Below, one piece after another: positions 35,079 through 46,720 of a stretch of DNA of 64,000 nucleotides. The stretch lies in contig NW_004624734.1 of the NCBI RefSeq assembly GCF_000247695.1, positions 17,450,513 to 17,514,512 of the forward strand, given 5' to 3'. This stretch comes from Heterocephalus glaber. Its lineage: Eukaryota > Chordata > Mammalia > Rodentia > Bathyergidae. Below the pieces are notes generated by a model, which was not told the origin of the DNA, did no database searches, and worked only from the letters and a program-made list of their open reading frames with translations. Positions within the stretch are counted from its first letter, which is position 1; every line of letters starts with the position of its first letter. Position numbers and translations under genes: made by a program.

Positions 35079-36690
35079 ACTAAGTATTATTCGTGATCTG
35101 CATAGAGGAACTTGTTGTGTTTATATTTGGATAAAAATAATTTTTCTTAATATGCTACTTTGAATATTTGCTGAGATTTCTAATTGTATACATAACTACA
35201 ATGATTCATGGGCTATAAAACATTCTTCATTTAACTGCAGATGACCTCTTAAGTCCTACAAATGTGGTTTAATACTAACTTGCTATAATGTGTCATTATT
35301 TTAACAGGAAAGCACTGTAATTGTATTTGTAATGAAGTTTCCCTGATGAATATAAATATCTAATGTGATTTCACTCCAGGCAGTATGTTAGTATTACTTT
35401 TCTGGTTAGTTTCGACTAGGCTCCCTCCTAAATGTTTGAATACATTTGTGAGCATTTAAAATACCTAAAAAGTGTATGAAAGTCTGATATAAAGGCATGA
35501 TTAAAATGTAAAACATCCTTTGTCATTTTTGTTCTCCATATTTTGAGTTTTTGTTATTTCTGTGGAAAATCTTCAGAAATGTAGTTGAGATTCGCTCCTT
35601 CCAAGGGTTCAGTACTCATGGAGAAGATTTCATGTTATGATTTAGCTTTAATTCTCAGCTTTTATCAGTAATAATTTAAATCCCTAGATTTTCCCTAGAG
35701 TTGGGAATGTTCTAGAACAATACTTCTTGCAAAGAGTAAGACAGTCATCCTTGGACTCCCGAAGACTCTGCTGCCATTTACAACATTCTCCCTTTTGCCT
35801 GGATCTCTTCTCCCAGAGAAGTATCCTGGCTCTGGGCCAATTCTATTGTTTCTGCTTACAGAACAACTTTATTTCTTGTCTCGGGTTTACATTCTCACAT
35901 CCATCAACTGACAAAGTATTTTCATGTCTAAAATACAAATAGTTTCAAATTTTCAAGCAGCAGAAAATAGAAGCTACAAAGATTTTTTAGAAGTAAAAAA
36001 CAGTCCTTATTTTTGAAAATATTTGGAAAGCTCTGCAGGACAAAAACTTGATAGTAAATACGTCAAATAATCCAGAACATTCTGATAGTTTAAGACAAAA
36101 AAGCAGTCAAGGAACATTTTGATTACCTAACATAAGCAGAGTCTGGAATTTCTTATCAAATTTACATGTTTGTATCATGGTTCTTTCACAAACAAGCTGG
36201 TTGCTCTTTAATAAATTATTTAACTTCTTTTGATCACATCTCATTTGTTGACACGTGGCTAGCAGTATTTATTTATGGCAACTAAATTAGATTTTGCATG
36301 TGAAATAATCATTTTTGTTTGTACAGTGAAATTTAGCAATGTATATAATTTGCATTTCATTATTCATCTTTTACATTTTAAAATAAACTTTTGATAAAGT
36401 TTCTTAGTATCATCTTCATTGCATTTCCAGGCAAGCTTGTGGTATCATTTTCCATATATATTGATCCAAAGAACAGATATATTTATACATCTATTTTTAA
36501 TAAACAAGTTTATAATGTAAATGTAAAGAGATATATAGTTTGTAAGTAATACAGGACCAATATATATTTAAAATATTTTAAACTGGACTAGCAATTGAGA
36601 AACTAGAATAAGATACTTAATATATTTTTCTTTCTTAATAATTCAGTTTTTAGAGTTTTTTTGTGGCTTCTGAATGCACAAGTGTAAAAT

Positions 36691-36727
36691 AAAAGTGATG
36701 GAAGTGAAAAAAAAAGTGATGGAAGTG
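36691..36727 (+). repeat. Tandem 16-bp duplication
   Basis: 'aaaagtgatggaagtg' occurs at 36691-36706 and again at 36712-36727, separated by five A. Confidence 0.9.
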
Positions 36728-37194
36728 TATTATCATTACTCATTTCTGAGCCAAAACACTGAAGAAGTAACATATGTATTTATCCTTTAATGTTCCACTT
36801 CTTTCCTGAGTTCTATACACCTTCCATAAGGCAATGAGAACATGGCTGAATGGACAAGCCTGGACTAGTCACAAACACAGAACAACCAAGGAGGTTGCAC
36901 CTTGTCCAATGTCTCATTAGAAGCATGTGGAGAAATTATTTGTTTACCAATGAGGAACAAGATAGAGAACTGAGAATTTGTTAATGATGAATATTGCATT
37001 CCTGTAAATTCTGCATTAAATAATGTCTCTCTTTGGCAGAAAAGACAATAGAAGATGCTACTTTCTAAATGAAAACAATGCTTTCTGCTTGCCATTTTTA
37101 ATGCAAAAATATTCAGAGAAAGTGTGTAATGAGATCAGACACTAAAAGCATTTTTAAGGTAATAGTTCTGATATCAGTGGTGAATTTTAATCTT

Positions 37195-37227
37195 TAAATA
37201 AATAAATGAATAAATAAATAAATGAAT
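37195..37227 (+). repeat. (AAAT)/(AATG)n short microsatellite
   Basis: Four-base units AAAT with two AATG variants over about 33 bases. Confidence 0.85.
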
Positions 37228-38095
37228 CAAGCAGACCAAGGGTTTTTAATAAGTTGTCAATCACATTCTTGTCCAGAAACAGGGCAGCAAAACACTTCCT
37301 ATGAGATCACTTTAGTTTCTAGCAAAATTGGCAACACATTCACTTGTGTTTGTCTTTCTCTTACACATATATACTCTATGCACCAGCTCCAAGAAAATCA
37401 TTTTAGAAAATGCTAGTTAATGTTCTAGCTACTTGAAAGTTTTCATAATGCATAGTATAGAATTTATAGAGTCTTCAGAATACCTATTGAATATCCTAAG
37501 GATTTTTCTCATGTACTCTTAAGAATCACTAAGGGCAAATAACAATTCTTGAGATGTTTGTAGTCAATTTAAAATTAGCAACCACTATAGAGGTTTAGGA
37601 TCCTTTGAATTCTTTGCTTGTCAAGCACTTTAAATGAAACATGTTATCATGTATCTGCCACAGTCTACCCATAGGAACTGAGATTTCTGCTCTGTTTGAT
37701 TAATTTGCCTTGGTTTACTACAGTGAAATGCTTATGGGAGGATAGAAATTAAAATCACTTGTGTCAGAAGAATAAATTATGTCAGCAAAATCAAGACTTT
37801 TTATATATCCCCATAATTATATGTGATCCTATAATAGTGTAAGCTCTAAAACTAGTTACTGGTCTCAGCAGGGAAGGTCATTTACAAAAGATGCTAATTT
37901 GTTGGTTTAAATAAAAACTCTGATCTCCAGTATGGACGTAAGCATAGTAGAGTATAACTGCTCTTGATATGAAATATTGAGGCATCCATTACTATTTTAT
38001 GAGAGCAAATGCGTTTAACATGAATGAGCATGTGGACTTACACTATACCTCTACATAAGGTGCTAAACTGTTAATACATCATTTGGTGTTTTTCA

Positions 38096-38129
38096 TGTAA
38101 ATATTGAGTGTTGACACTCAATATTTACA
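38096..38129. repeat. Perfect inverted repeat, 16-bp arms
   Basis: The left arm 'tgtaaatattgagtgt' and right arm 'acactcaatatttaca' are exact reverse complements, with a two-base spacer TG. Neighbouring sequence does not extend the pairing. No transposon was recognised around it. Confidence 0.95.
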
Positions 38130-39029
38130 ATGTTATGTCAATATTTGCGGTGTTTGATACTGTCTTGCCAATAATAATGTTCATCTGTGACTACCTTCTG
38201 TGCCATTTTCCGTTGGGGTCAGAGTTACAGCTGTAAGAACAGCTTGTTGTAGCTTTAAAGATAAGCTGCCTAGTTACTAAGTTAAAGAATACAGAGTAGA
38301 TGGCATAGGGCTTGAGGTGGAGTTCTACGCTGTGCTGCCATTTTTATTCAATACTTACCTCACACATAGTTGACAAGATTTATATAAAATAATTTGCACA
38401 CAATTTCACCACTCTAGAACAGAAGTGTTTCATACTTTTAGTCTCCCTTCAACTTTGAAACTAATGGTTTATTTATTTATTTTTGTTTTACTTGTCACTA
38501 AGAATAAAGTAAAACCTACCATTTGTTTTTCTTGGTTTTTTTTTTCCTGGTTGTTTTTTCTAAGAAAATGCCCCCTGCCCCATGGAAAGCACAAATATGC
38601 ATGGACATACACACAAAAGCACATCATGTTTTTTCTTAAATGCTTTAGGATTGTGTTTCATGATGAAATCACTGATTAAGTTGCATTGCAATGTCTTTAT
38701 AGTCACCCTGATTTTAAAAGCAAATCTCTGTTAACACAGGAAATCTCTAAAACACAGAAGAGAAAAAGAAAAGTTTCGAAATAGGTAGTGTGAAGGAAGT
38801 AACGTTAGAGGAGTGAAAGTGAATAAGGTGTATCAACTTTATAAGAACTGGAAACATGTCCATCTTGTGCAATTCTGCATGAATAATATTAGGGATGTAT
38901 TAAACACTTGAAGTTTGATAAGCGAGTACCTTCAGTATGAGGAAATGAATTAATAGAAGGATGTACTGAAAATACCACAGAATCCAACGTCTGAAAATGC
39001 ACATCAATGGAAGCAAAATATGTCAGACA

Positions 39030-39235
39030 TGATTTAGAGCATGACCTATGGAGTGTGTAAGGCCTGATTTCACATTCTAACTTAGCTAATTATTGACTAT
39101 ATGAATTTGGACAAGCTACAATCACCTTGCTAGAAACTCCTTGCTTATACTAAATCGAGTCAGTGGGTGTTACACTTTTCCCCATGCTTCGGAGGGGAAA
39201 TACTTACCTGGGTCACAGTAAATGGTAAAAAATGA
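39030..39235 (+). mobile_element. MIR SINE remnant
   Basis: 'gcatgacctatggagtgtgt', 'gatttcacattctaacttag', 'tgaatttggacaagctacaa' and 'aatacttacctgggtcaca' keep MIR order over some 200 bases. Confidence 0.6.
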
Positions 39236-39477
39236 TGGTGATGAAAAGATCGTGATTATCTTATCAGGATTAGAGTCTGATGGGATATCTAAGGTGTCCG
39301 TTCTTTCACAATTACTATTTTCAGTCTACTACAGAAATCAAATCTTGTATTTCTTTCCTAATTAATGTAAATGAAAGACAATGTGACAATATGAGCAACA
39401 CATTTTGGCATTAGTTTGGTTGCCTGCTTACCTAATTTAAAGCTTGCTATTTCAATGTAAGTATACTAGTTCTTCTG

Positions 39478-39930
39478 TTCTCTAATTTCTTCTAAAATTT
39501 AGTGGATTAAGACAACAATGTCTATTACTTTTCATGATTTAGTGTGTCCTTCATGTACTTCTTTTGCTCTGGGATAACTCATGTGATCTTCATCCAGTTG
39601 GGTTGTTCTTTTCCTAGGTTAGAAATTAGCATGAAGTCTTCACATGGGCAATGACTGTGTGTCTTTCCTTATCCAACAGACAAGATGGGTCTCTTTCAAA
39701 TGATGCTGGTTGCTGAGTATAAGTGAAGGGCCAAAGCAAACCAGGAAAACTGTTCAAGTTTCTCCTTATTTATGTCATGTTTATTAATGAAACATTGGAC
39801 AGAGGTATGTGCCTAAGATGAGATTCACAGAGTCAAAAAGTACATTTCACCACATACTAAGAGGAGCTGCAAAGTCAATGGGTCACTATACAAGAGTGGG
39901 AGGAATTTGTAGCAATTATAGTATTTTACT
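39478..39930 (-). mobile_element. MLT1-type LTR (ERVL-MaLR, old)
   Basis: The plus strand shows the reverse of an MLT1 LTR: 'tttagtggattaagacaaca', 'cttttgctctgggataactc', 'gaagggccaaagcaaacc' and 'gaggagctgcaaagtcaatg'. Ends are blurred by divergence. The 78-codon frame at 39809-40045 covers its edge and is not a gene. Confidence 0.65.
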
Positions 39931-40171
39931 CTACTACATTCTATTTTATAGCTACTTAACACTAAAATTAGCCCTAAATGCTATTCAAAATCTTCTATTA
40001 TTTCTTTCAGTGTTATCCATGATGAATGGAAGAATTTGTTTTTGATAGTTGTTGATTACACTTAATTGATTAAAGAATTTTGATTAAAGAAAAAGAACAT
40101 AAATATAAAGCAATTTTACTTGATAATTCATAATTTTAATTAAAATATTTATGCCAATCTATTGTACTTAA

Positions 40172-40269
40172 GATACATATATATATATATATATATATCT
40201 ATATATCTATATATCTATATATATATAGATATATATCTATATATCTATATAGATATATATATATATATC
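40172..40269. repeat. (AT)n / ATATCT microsatellite, self-complementary
   Basis: TA dinucleotides interleaved with TATC and GATA units form an almost perfectly self-complementary block of about 98 bases. The 70-codon frame across it (Ile/Tyr repeats) is an artefact. Confidence 0.95.
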
Positions 40270-40720
40270 CTAATATTCAGGTTCAAAGGAAGCCTTTCAT
40301 GTGGAGAAAAAAATTTTACTTTTAAAAGTCTTGATATTCACTATCTAAATTCACTGCATTTGGCTCCACAATAAAAATGGGAAACAATTTGATGTTCTTA
40401 CATATGAGTTAAATGAGAAAACATATGTGAGAAGTTAGTATAAATTATAATGCACGACAAAAGATCTTAACAATAAATAATGTCATTGAATTTAATGATT
40501 TTAAAAATGAAACTTTATCTAGCTATCTATCTCTATGCATATAAAAATCCTCCAATGAAAATTAATAACATGCTGATTCATTGCATTAAAAATGTGAAGA
40601 ATATATATCAATGACACTTTAGTGATATACTCAGCCATTTTAATAGTATGAATTTCCCCCAATTCTTCTAATATTATTTTCTTTATGGACTTCGAAAGAA
40701 AGTGTCTTTAGATTTAGTTA
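40270..40720. other. Gene-free stretch
   Basis: AT-rich sequence; nothing recognised. Confidence 0.45.
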
Positions 40721-40723
40721 TTA

Positions 40724-40934
40724 TCAACTGGGGTGATTTTCCCCCAGCATGTATTTAGCAGTATTCAGAAACATTTTTGATCATCCCAACTTGGAAGCAT
40801 TGGATGCTGGCATCTGGTGGGCAGAGGCCAGAGGCCTTGCTGAGTATCTACAGTAGACAGAAAGGCCCTCACCTCTCTGCAAGGAAGAATCACATAGCCC
40901 ACTATCTCCATAGTGCCAAGTTGGAGAAACCCTG
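40724..40934 (+). mobile_element. Old non-autonomous DNA transposon (hAT-like MER)
   Basis: 'caactggggtgattttcccc', 'ggcatctggtgggcagaggc', 'cagaggccttgctgagtatc' and 'atagtgccaagttggagaaa' followed by 'ccctg' match, in order and nearly full length, a well-known mammalian MER element with TIR-like ends (CAACTGGGG... / ...GAGAAACCCTG). I am sure of the family likeness but not of its database name. Confidence 0.7.
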
Positions 40935-42195
40935 CTTTACCTGAATGAAGAATTTACCTTGATGCAAGAATTTATCATCAAAGTAATTGATGATATGAAT
41001 GATGAAGGTGATATAAGGGATGGTATATACCATTCATTATATACCATAAGGGATGGTTATATGGGATTTTTTCCTATTCTTTAGAAGTGAACACTTTCCA
41101 GAAAGGACAAAATACGGCAATGAGGACCTTTCTGCCCAGTGAATGAACCTCTTTCCTTCTGGTTTCTCCCAACACTGAGCCATCACCTCTGGAGTCTCCT
41201 TCCCATAAACATGGTGCTACCATTTTCTCACTCTTGTTTTGTGGATGCATAACATGAACGACTGACTGAGTATTTAAAATTGATGAGGTACCATCAGCCC
41301 TTTCAGTTTTCATCAAGGAAGCTGAGGCGAGGAGGAGCTGGGTTCTGGCATATGTTTAGGAGGTGTTTGTTTTGACTGTGCGATGGCTGCATACCAGCCT
41401 GAGGGAGTCACAAATGTCACTGGTGTGCTATGGTATAATTTTCCTGCCGTTCTAAACAGTCTTCTGTGTTAATCTCTCGGCATGTCTGGCAACTTTCAAA
41501 ATAGAAGTAAAAGGCAATTCCATGGAGCAGTGAAAAAAAAAAGATTCAAAGTCTCCACCCGACTTTATAAGGACAGAGAAAATTGCTAGTGTGCAGTTGG
41601 CCTTTCTCATGATTGAGCACATAGAGCAGCTCGGTTTTCACCAGGACTAATTGATTTTCACAGCTGGTGCAGGGAAGTCGAAGGATGATATGAACCCTGA
41701 AAAGTCCTGTTGTCCAGATTACAAAGCTCATGGGTTCCGCAGGGACTGAAAATTGGGATTGAATAAGGGATAATGAAATCTTCTGAAAGAATTTTGGGCA
41801 CCAGGCAGAAAAGAACTATTTGCTTATGTAAGGCATGGTGGGAGGATGTTATGACCTGGCATATGGCATCGTGACAAATTCATTATCTTTTCCCTTACAT
41901 TAATTAGCATTATGTTACATGACACAACCTGATTTTCACCCCTGATACCAAATTTCCCTCTAATATGACTTTCTAGATGAGGTAGATTCCCATCTTTCTT
42001 TTGCCTTATAGTTGACAGAAGACTTTACCTACTAAGTAGTTGCCTGCATAGTAGATTTTTATATTGTTTCTTATGAATAGTGGAAAAAATGACAATAGAC
42101 TTCCATGCAGGAGTATAAAGCATGCATGTAGGTAAAAGAAACTGTAGAGAAGGTAAAATCTGAATGAGATAAGCAAACTTATGATAGATAACAAC
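40935..42195. other. Gene-free stretch; 41060-41500 is a candidate conserved element
   Basis: Composition is more balanced than its surroundings and no repeat was recognised. Minus-strand frames of 80 and 61 codons (41074-41316, 41546-41731) have no family likeness. Direct repeats of 'ataagggatggt' lie at 41013 and 41046. Confidence 0.4.
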
Positions 42196-42197
42196 AT

Positions 42198-42310
42198 GCA
42201 ATGAAAGGCATTGGATTTGGGGGTCAAATAATTTTGCTTCCACTCCAAACTCTGCATCTGAGAAGTTGTATGGTCTTGGGTAAGTTCCATTTGATTCACT
42301 GTAGTGCCAT
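42198..42310 (+). mobile_element. MIR SINE remnant
   Basis: 'ggcattggatttgggggtca', 'ctccaaactctgcatctgag' and 'tatggtcttgggtaagttcc' are MIR core words in the right order. The minus-strand frames of 115 and 146 codons over 42006-42465 include antisense MIR sequence, which argues against a gene. Confidence 0.65.
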
Positions 42311-42469
42311 GAGAACTTAAATGTGTGTGAAGGGGCCAGGATTGCCATTGCACTAGCTATGCTCTCTTCCTCCTGTTCCAATTGCTTTGCTGGAAGTTGG
42401 GTTAAAAGTCCGAGCCATGCCATACACATGTGTACTTTATATTGAGTTCTGAACCATGGTGCCAACTTT

Positions 42470-43812
42470 CTTTTGTTTCAGTAAGAAGAGAAATGTTATT
42501 GTATTTTGGGATGCAACAGGAACACTATATTATGTAGAGAATGTTAATAAAGCTAAAAATAGTAGCAAAATAAATTATCAAATCCAGGAAAGAATTATCT
42601 GAAGTACTAGTAGGAGGCACACATTTAAGAAGAGTGCTCAGCCAGAAACTGGGTCCCCTTTATACAACATATTTTCACTTTATATTGGAAGAAAAAACAC
42701 TTCTTGATAAAAAGCAAACGAATAAATAAGCTGATTCTGGTGAAATGTGAACATCATGTATTTACTTCATAAAAGAAAAATAGCAAGTTGTATGATGTCT
42801 TATGAGAATATGTTCATAAAATTCATCATTGTACATGATAATACATTAACATTTAAAAAGCTCAACTTTTTGCAATATATCTGCAATATAAAAAAAGAAG
42901 CAAACTGAGAAGGGTTAATAGGTAGTATTTAACTATTTAAATATAATAATGTATTAGGAAAAAGAGTAGAGCATAAATATAATTCAGAGTCAATGCAAAA
43001 TATAAGTCAGAAGTAGTGAAAAGTCAGATATCATGACGGCACAATTTAATGTTATTGCTATTCCCAAAATAAGCAAAACAAACAATAAAGAAAAGAAAAA
43101 ATTTACATAAAATGATAAAACATAAGAAATTGTCTGTACATTTCCATACTCCGACTCCATACATTGCTAATCATATATCGATAAATTATCTACACTTAAA
43201 AACATTCTCTCTTGAGACTTTATGAATATGTTTGCAAAGTAGAAACTTTCTGTCATTGTGCAGCAGCTGGACTTAATGATAAAATATTAACTGATTGTAA
43301 TTAAGTTTATTGTGTGAAGATAAGCTTATTTTGAAGGATGAAATCCAAAATAGTTTCTTAGGTATTTCTTTGAAGTGTCTGCATTATTCTTTCATTTTCC
43401 ATTGAAATACTGAAATACTTCAGAAAAATGCATATTAAGTTTATTATTGTTGTTCTGCTATTTCTTTCTGCAGTAATTAGAATCATCCAGTGAAAGTCTT
43501 CAAAAAAATGTTGTAAGCAAAATAATCATAAAAATTGCACATTTCATCTATTATAATCTTTCAGTGTTTTGTATTTTCATATTTTGTATTTTTAATAAGA
43601 CAAATAAGATTTGTCTTCTTAATTTCTGTTCAATTTATGTACAATTAAACCCATAAAAAAGTTATTGGCATGATGTTTTTACATGCTTTAAAATTGAACT
43701 GCTTATTTAAATTATTCAAAGCACAAATTTGGCAAATCTAGCTACAAACACATACCACATTGTTCAGAATATCTCACTTCCATTTAGCTTTAAAAAAACA
43801 ACAGAATTCAGA
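42470..43812. other. Gene-free stretch of 1.3 kb
   Basis: AT-rich sequence; nothing recognised. Confidence 0.5.
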
Positions 43813-43885
43813 CCCGCTGGGAATGTAGTTCAGTGGTTGAGCACTTGCCTACACAAGGCCCTGGATTTGTTCCCTAGTAGCATGG
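43813..43885 (+). mobile_element. ID-type SINE
   Basis: 'gctgggaatgtagttcagtg', 'gttgagcacttgcctacaca' and 'aggccctggatttgttccc' form a tRNA-Ala-like ID unit with degraded B box. Its wording (GTAGTTCAGTGG) differs from the GATTTAGCTCAG copies elsewhere, so it belongs to an older or separate ID lineage. Confidence 0.8.
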
Positions 43886-44305
43886 AAACAGAAGAGAATT
43901 TATACCTGATAAACACAAGCTTACTATGTGATTAGGCCCTAAAGTATAAACTAGACAATATCTGATATATTTGATAAACATTTGTTGAACTGTCTGAAAA
44001 TTTATCATTAAATTGCTCTTAATTATATCTATTTCATAATGGAAATATATCTGAGAGGTTCTTTCAATATCATAATTTAGTCAACTTCTTTCTCCATGCA
44101 CTTTTAAGAGAACTTTGAACACTTTCCATAGCAAATACTTAAAGAGAATACATATTCTTCACTTTTTCATCAAAGAATGCCCAACTCACTCAGAAATACT
44201 TTAGACTTAGTGAATTCTTTGGTGGGATATTTTCCTTAGTCTGTAGTCCTCTGAGTAGGAAACAAGGTATTTTCTGGAAGTGAACTAAACTGAAATTTTT
44301 CTAGT
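43886..44305. other. Gene-free stretch
   Basis: Nothing recognised. Confidence 0.4.
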
Positions 44306-44309
44306 GCTG

Positions 44310-44596
44310 CTTCAGTTTATGGCAGAAAGCAGAAGGACAAGCGGGTTCCAGGATAAGGCATTGGCCAGTCCCTAATCCATTACACAAGAGAGGAAAAGAG
44401 AGGAACAAAAGATACAACTTTGCTTTATAAAAACTTTCTCTTACAGCCTGGTGAGAGACACGGGGAAATCCTACTCCCATTAGAAAGACATTAAACTTCT
44501 GATGACCCAATCACCTCCTAAAGGACCCATGTCCCAATACCACCCAGTGCAATGGCAATTAATGTGTGACATTTTCAGGGACACATTTAAACCATA
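44310..44596 (-). mobile_element. MaLR/MLT-type LTR
   Basis: 'gatgacccaatcacctccta', 'aaggacccatgtcccaatac' and 'acacatttaaaccata' on the plus strand are the reverse complement of a MaLR LTR 5' part. The left part 'gggttccaggataaggcatt' recurs at 44817 in 'gggttccaagataaggcgct', so a partial second copy follows. Confidence 0.6.
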
Positions 44597-44809
44597 GTCG
44601 GGTAGAGCAGACAAAAGATATCAAGAGATATAAGTAAATTATTTTGTTGTAAGTTGATAATTAGTATGGAAAAAGAGTGAAGAAAAAGAGTGAAGAGCAG
44701 AGTGATGGACATCCATCAAGTTGGGCAGTTAGAAGTATAGCTTGCACTATTTACTAATATGATCTGAGCAGAATTATTAAGACAAGGAAATTTGCTAGCC
44801 AAATTTCTG

Positions 44810-44935
44810 GCAGAATAGGGTTCCAAGATAAGGCGCTGGCAGGTGCACAATCCATGAGACAAAACTTGCCTCTAACTTTTACTGGCTCCTGTGAATTCAC
44901 TCCACAGACATTCATGACCCACATAAGACATCATA
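44810..44935 (-). repeat. Partial second copy of the 44.3 kb LTR
   Basis: 'gggttccaagataaggcgct' and 'cacaatccatgagacaaaac' line up with 44345-44385. It extends to about 44935 with decreasing similarity. Confidence 0.4.
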
Positions 44936-45289
44936 ATTTTGAACAACAGGCAAGAAAAAGAAAAGGAAAAGTACTGTTCAATGGGAGGTATATTTAATTC
45001 CAGAGGTAACATAAGATAACATGAAGAAGGAAAGTGATATTACAGTAAATTAATCCAATAGCTAGTAATATAAACAAGCATAAAATCTATTTTTTTCACT
45101 ATGACATTTTCATGTGACATCAGCCTTCTGAACCTCCATAAGTAAAATAAAGAATTGACATGAGACTTGTCTGTAGTGTCCCTTTTCACTCTTATGTCTT
45201 CCAGTTCTTAAAACAATAAATATTATGATCTGCACCCAAATCAGATACTCTGTCAAACACCCTAAGTCCTAGTATCTATTCATAATTTT

Positions 45290-45475
45290 CATCCTTGTAT
45301 GCCTCAATAGGCATTGACTTTGAGTATCTGTTTTGCTTTTCCATAAGTTGGAGATAATGTTAATCATATTGCTGACATCAAAAAGTCTCATAAAATTTAA
45401 ATAATTAACTACCTTTAAGGTTCTTTAAAATGTGATTAGCACATAGTTGATGCTATGTAAGCTTTGAATTTCAAC
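45290..45475 (+). mobile_element. MIR SINE remnant
   Basis: 'ttttgcttttccataagttg', 'gagataatgttaatcatatt' and 'gattagcacatagttgatgc' match the 3' half of MIR (ending ...GCACATAGTAGGTGC). Confidence 0.6.
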
Positions 45476-45740
45476 ATTCTCTTTTTAATCCTCCTGGACA
45501 AATAATTACAAGTGTTACAAGTGTTTGATAGTGATTTTTACGCCTTTTCTATCATGTGGTTGTTCACAGTTGAAGGCAGGTTCTCAATCTAGATCCTATT
45601 CAACTCTGCATTCAACATATGGACTTTAGAGTTTCAGAGACTTTATACAGTGAGAACAAGAAGCATATATGTGAATACATCAGTGAGAACACCCCCTGAT
45701 GCACCAGGCCACAGAGTATGCTGGGTAATGAAGGCCTTCT

Positions 45741-45775
45741 TCATTCATCATTCATTCATTCACTCATTCCTTCAC
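45741..45775 (+). repeat. (CATT)n short microsatellite
   Basis: Imperfect CATT/CACT units over about 35 bases. Confidence 0.7.
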
Positions 45776-46039
45776 CCAACAGAGATACAGGTAATGAGAG
45801 CTGCCAAGACCATGTAATGTAGGGAATTCTGATGATAGAACTGGGGCATAGACCATTTGTCCTGTTATATTCAGAATCAATAATTCCAAACTCTGCTTGC
45901 CATATCCATTATTGAAACCAGCTTAACCAGGTGATGCTTTATGGTTTTTTTCGTATTTATTTGACACTTAAAAATGCTCATCCAGTCCTCTCACAATGGT
46001 GCATCATGCTAATATCCACCGAATAACAGAGTGTTGATC

Positions 46040-46180
46040 AGCAATGAGCTCCATGTATGATGGTGGTGCCCTAAGATTACAATATCTAATAACATCGTAG
46101 TCAAGCTAGTTTGTGTACATGCACTCTACCTGCCTGTACATTGATAAAGTTGTCTGCTGATGTGTTTCTCAGAATCCACA
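46040..46180 (+). mobile_element. Tigger-derived MITE, second copy
   Basis: 'gtggtgccctaagattacaa', 'agtttgtgtacatgcactct' and 'gtgtttctcagaatccacac' keep the order of a non-autonomous Tigger element. Its middle section is deleted. Confidence 0.5.
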
Positions 46181-46544
46181 CCTGCTGAAAAAGTCTGTAT
46201 ATAGACTATCATGGTAAAATAAATAAATAAACCACGAAAAACAAAAACAAAAAGACCCACAAAAGTTTGTATGAGGAAAAGTTTGCACATTTGAAGCATA
46301 GTAAGTTCACTGAGTCACATTCTATCTGTATGACAAAATTGTAACAGAAGAAAGCAGAAGCACCTTCAAACTCCTTAGTGGAATTCTAGATCTTACAAAA
46401 TTAAACCAGCTGTGAAAAATCTGAGAAGTCAAACAATTCTTTCTCAAAGGAAAGTAATTATATTTGAAAGAATTTCTTCCCTGACTCTACAAAGTGAGAC
46501 ACTAACAATAACGCAACAACCTTAATGAAACACATTGGGTTTGG

Positions 46545-46720
46545 TACTCTGCAATTAATCAGTCAACCAATCAATGTGTATTTATTGAACACTCAGTATG
46601 TTTAGCCCTACAGATAGTCATTGGAAGAGAAAGATAATGAATATGTTTTTCTCATTAACAGATACCATAATTAATTTTATCATGTTATAGGAGGCGGTTC
46701 ATGAGAAAAATAGACATAAA
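46545..46720 (+). mobile_element. MIR/L2-like 3' end remnant
   Basis: 'atcaatgtgtatttattgaa' and 'cactcagtatgtttagccct' recall TATTTATTGAGCACCTACTATGTGCC. Short and diverged. Confidence 0.4.

Larger units (their letters stand above)
35080..39025. other. Gene-free stretch of 3.9 kb with small repeats
   Basis: The longest block without a recognised transposon. It contains a 16-bp direct duplication at 36691-36727, an (AAAT)n-like run at 37195-37227 and a perfect 16-bp-arm hairpin at 38096-38129. Frames of 64-84 codons show no domain likeness. Confidence 0.5.

Noticed and set aside
40162..40374. 70-codon Ile/Tyr-rich frame
   Set aside because: Generated by the AT microsatellite.
42006..42465. 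Overlapping 115- and 146-codon minus-strand frames
   Set aside because: They run antisense to a MIR element and overlap each other in different frames, with no domain likeness; chance frames.
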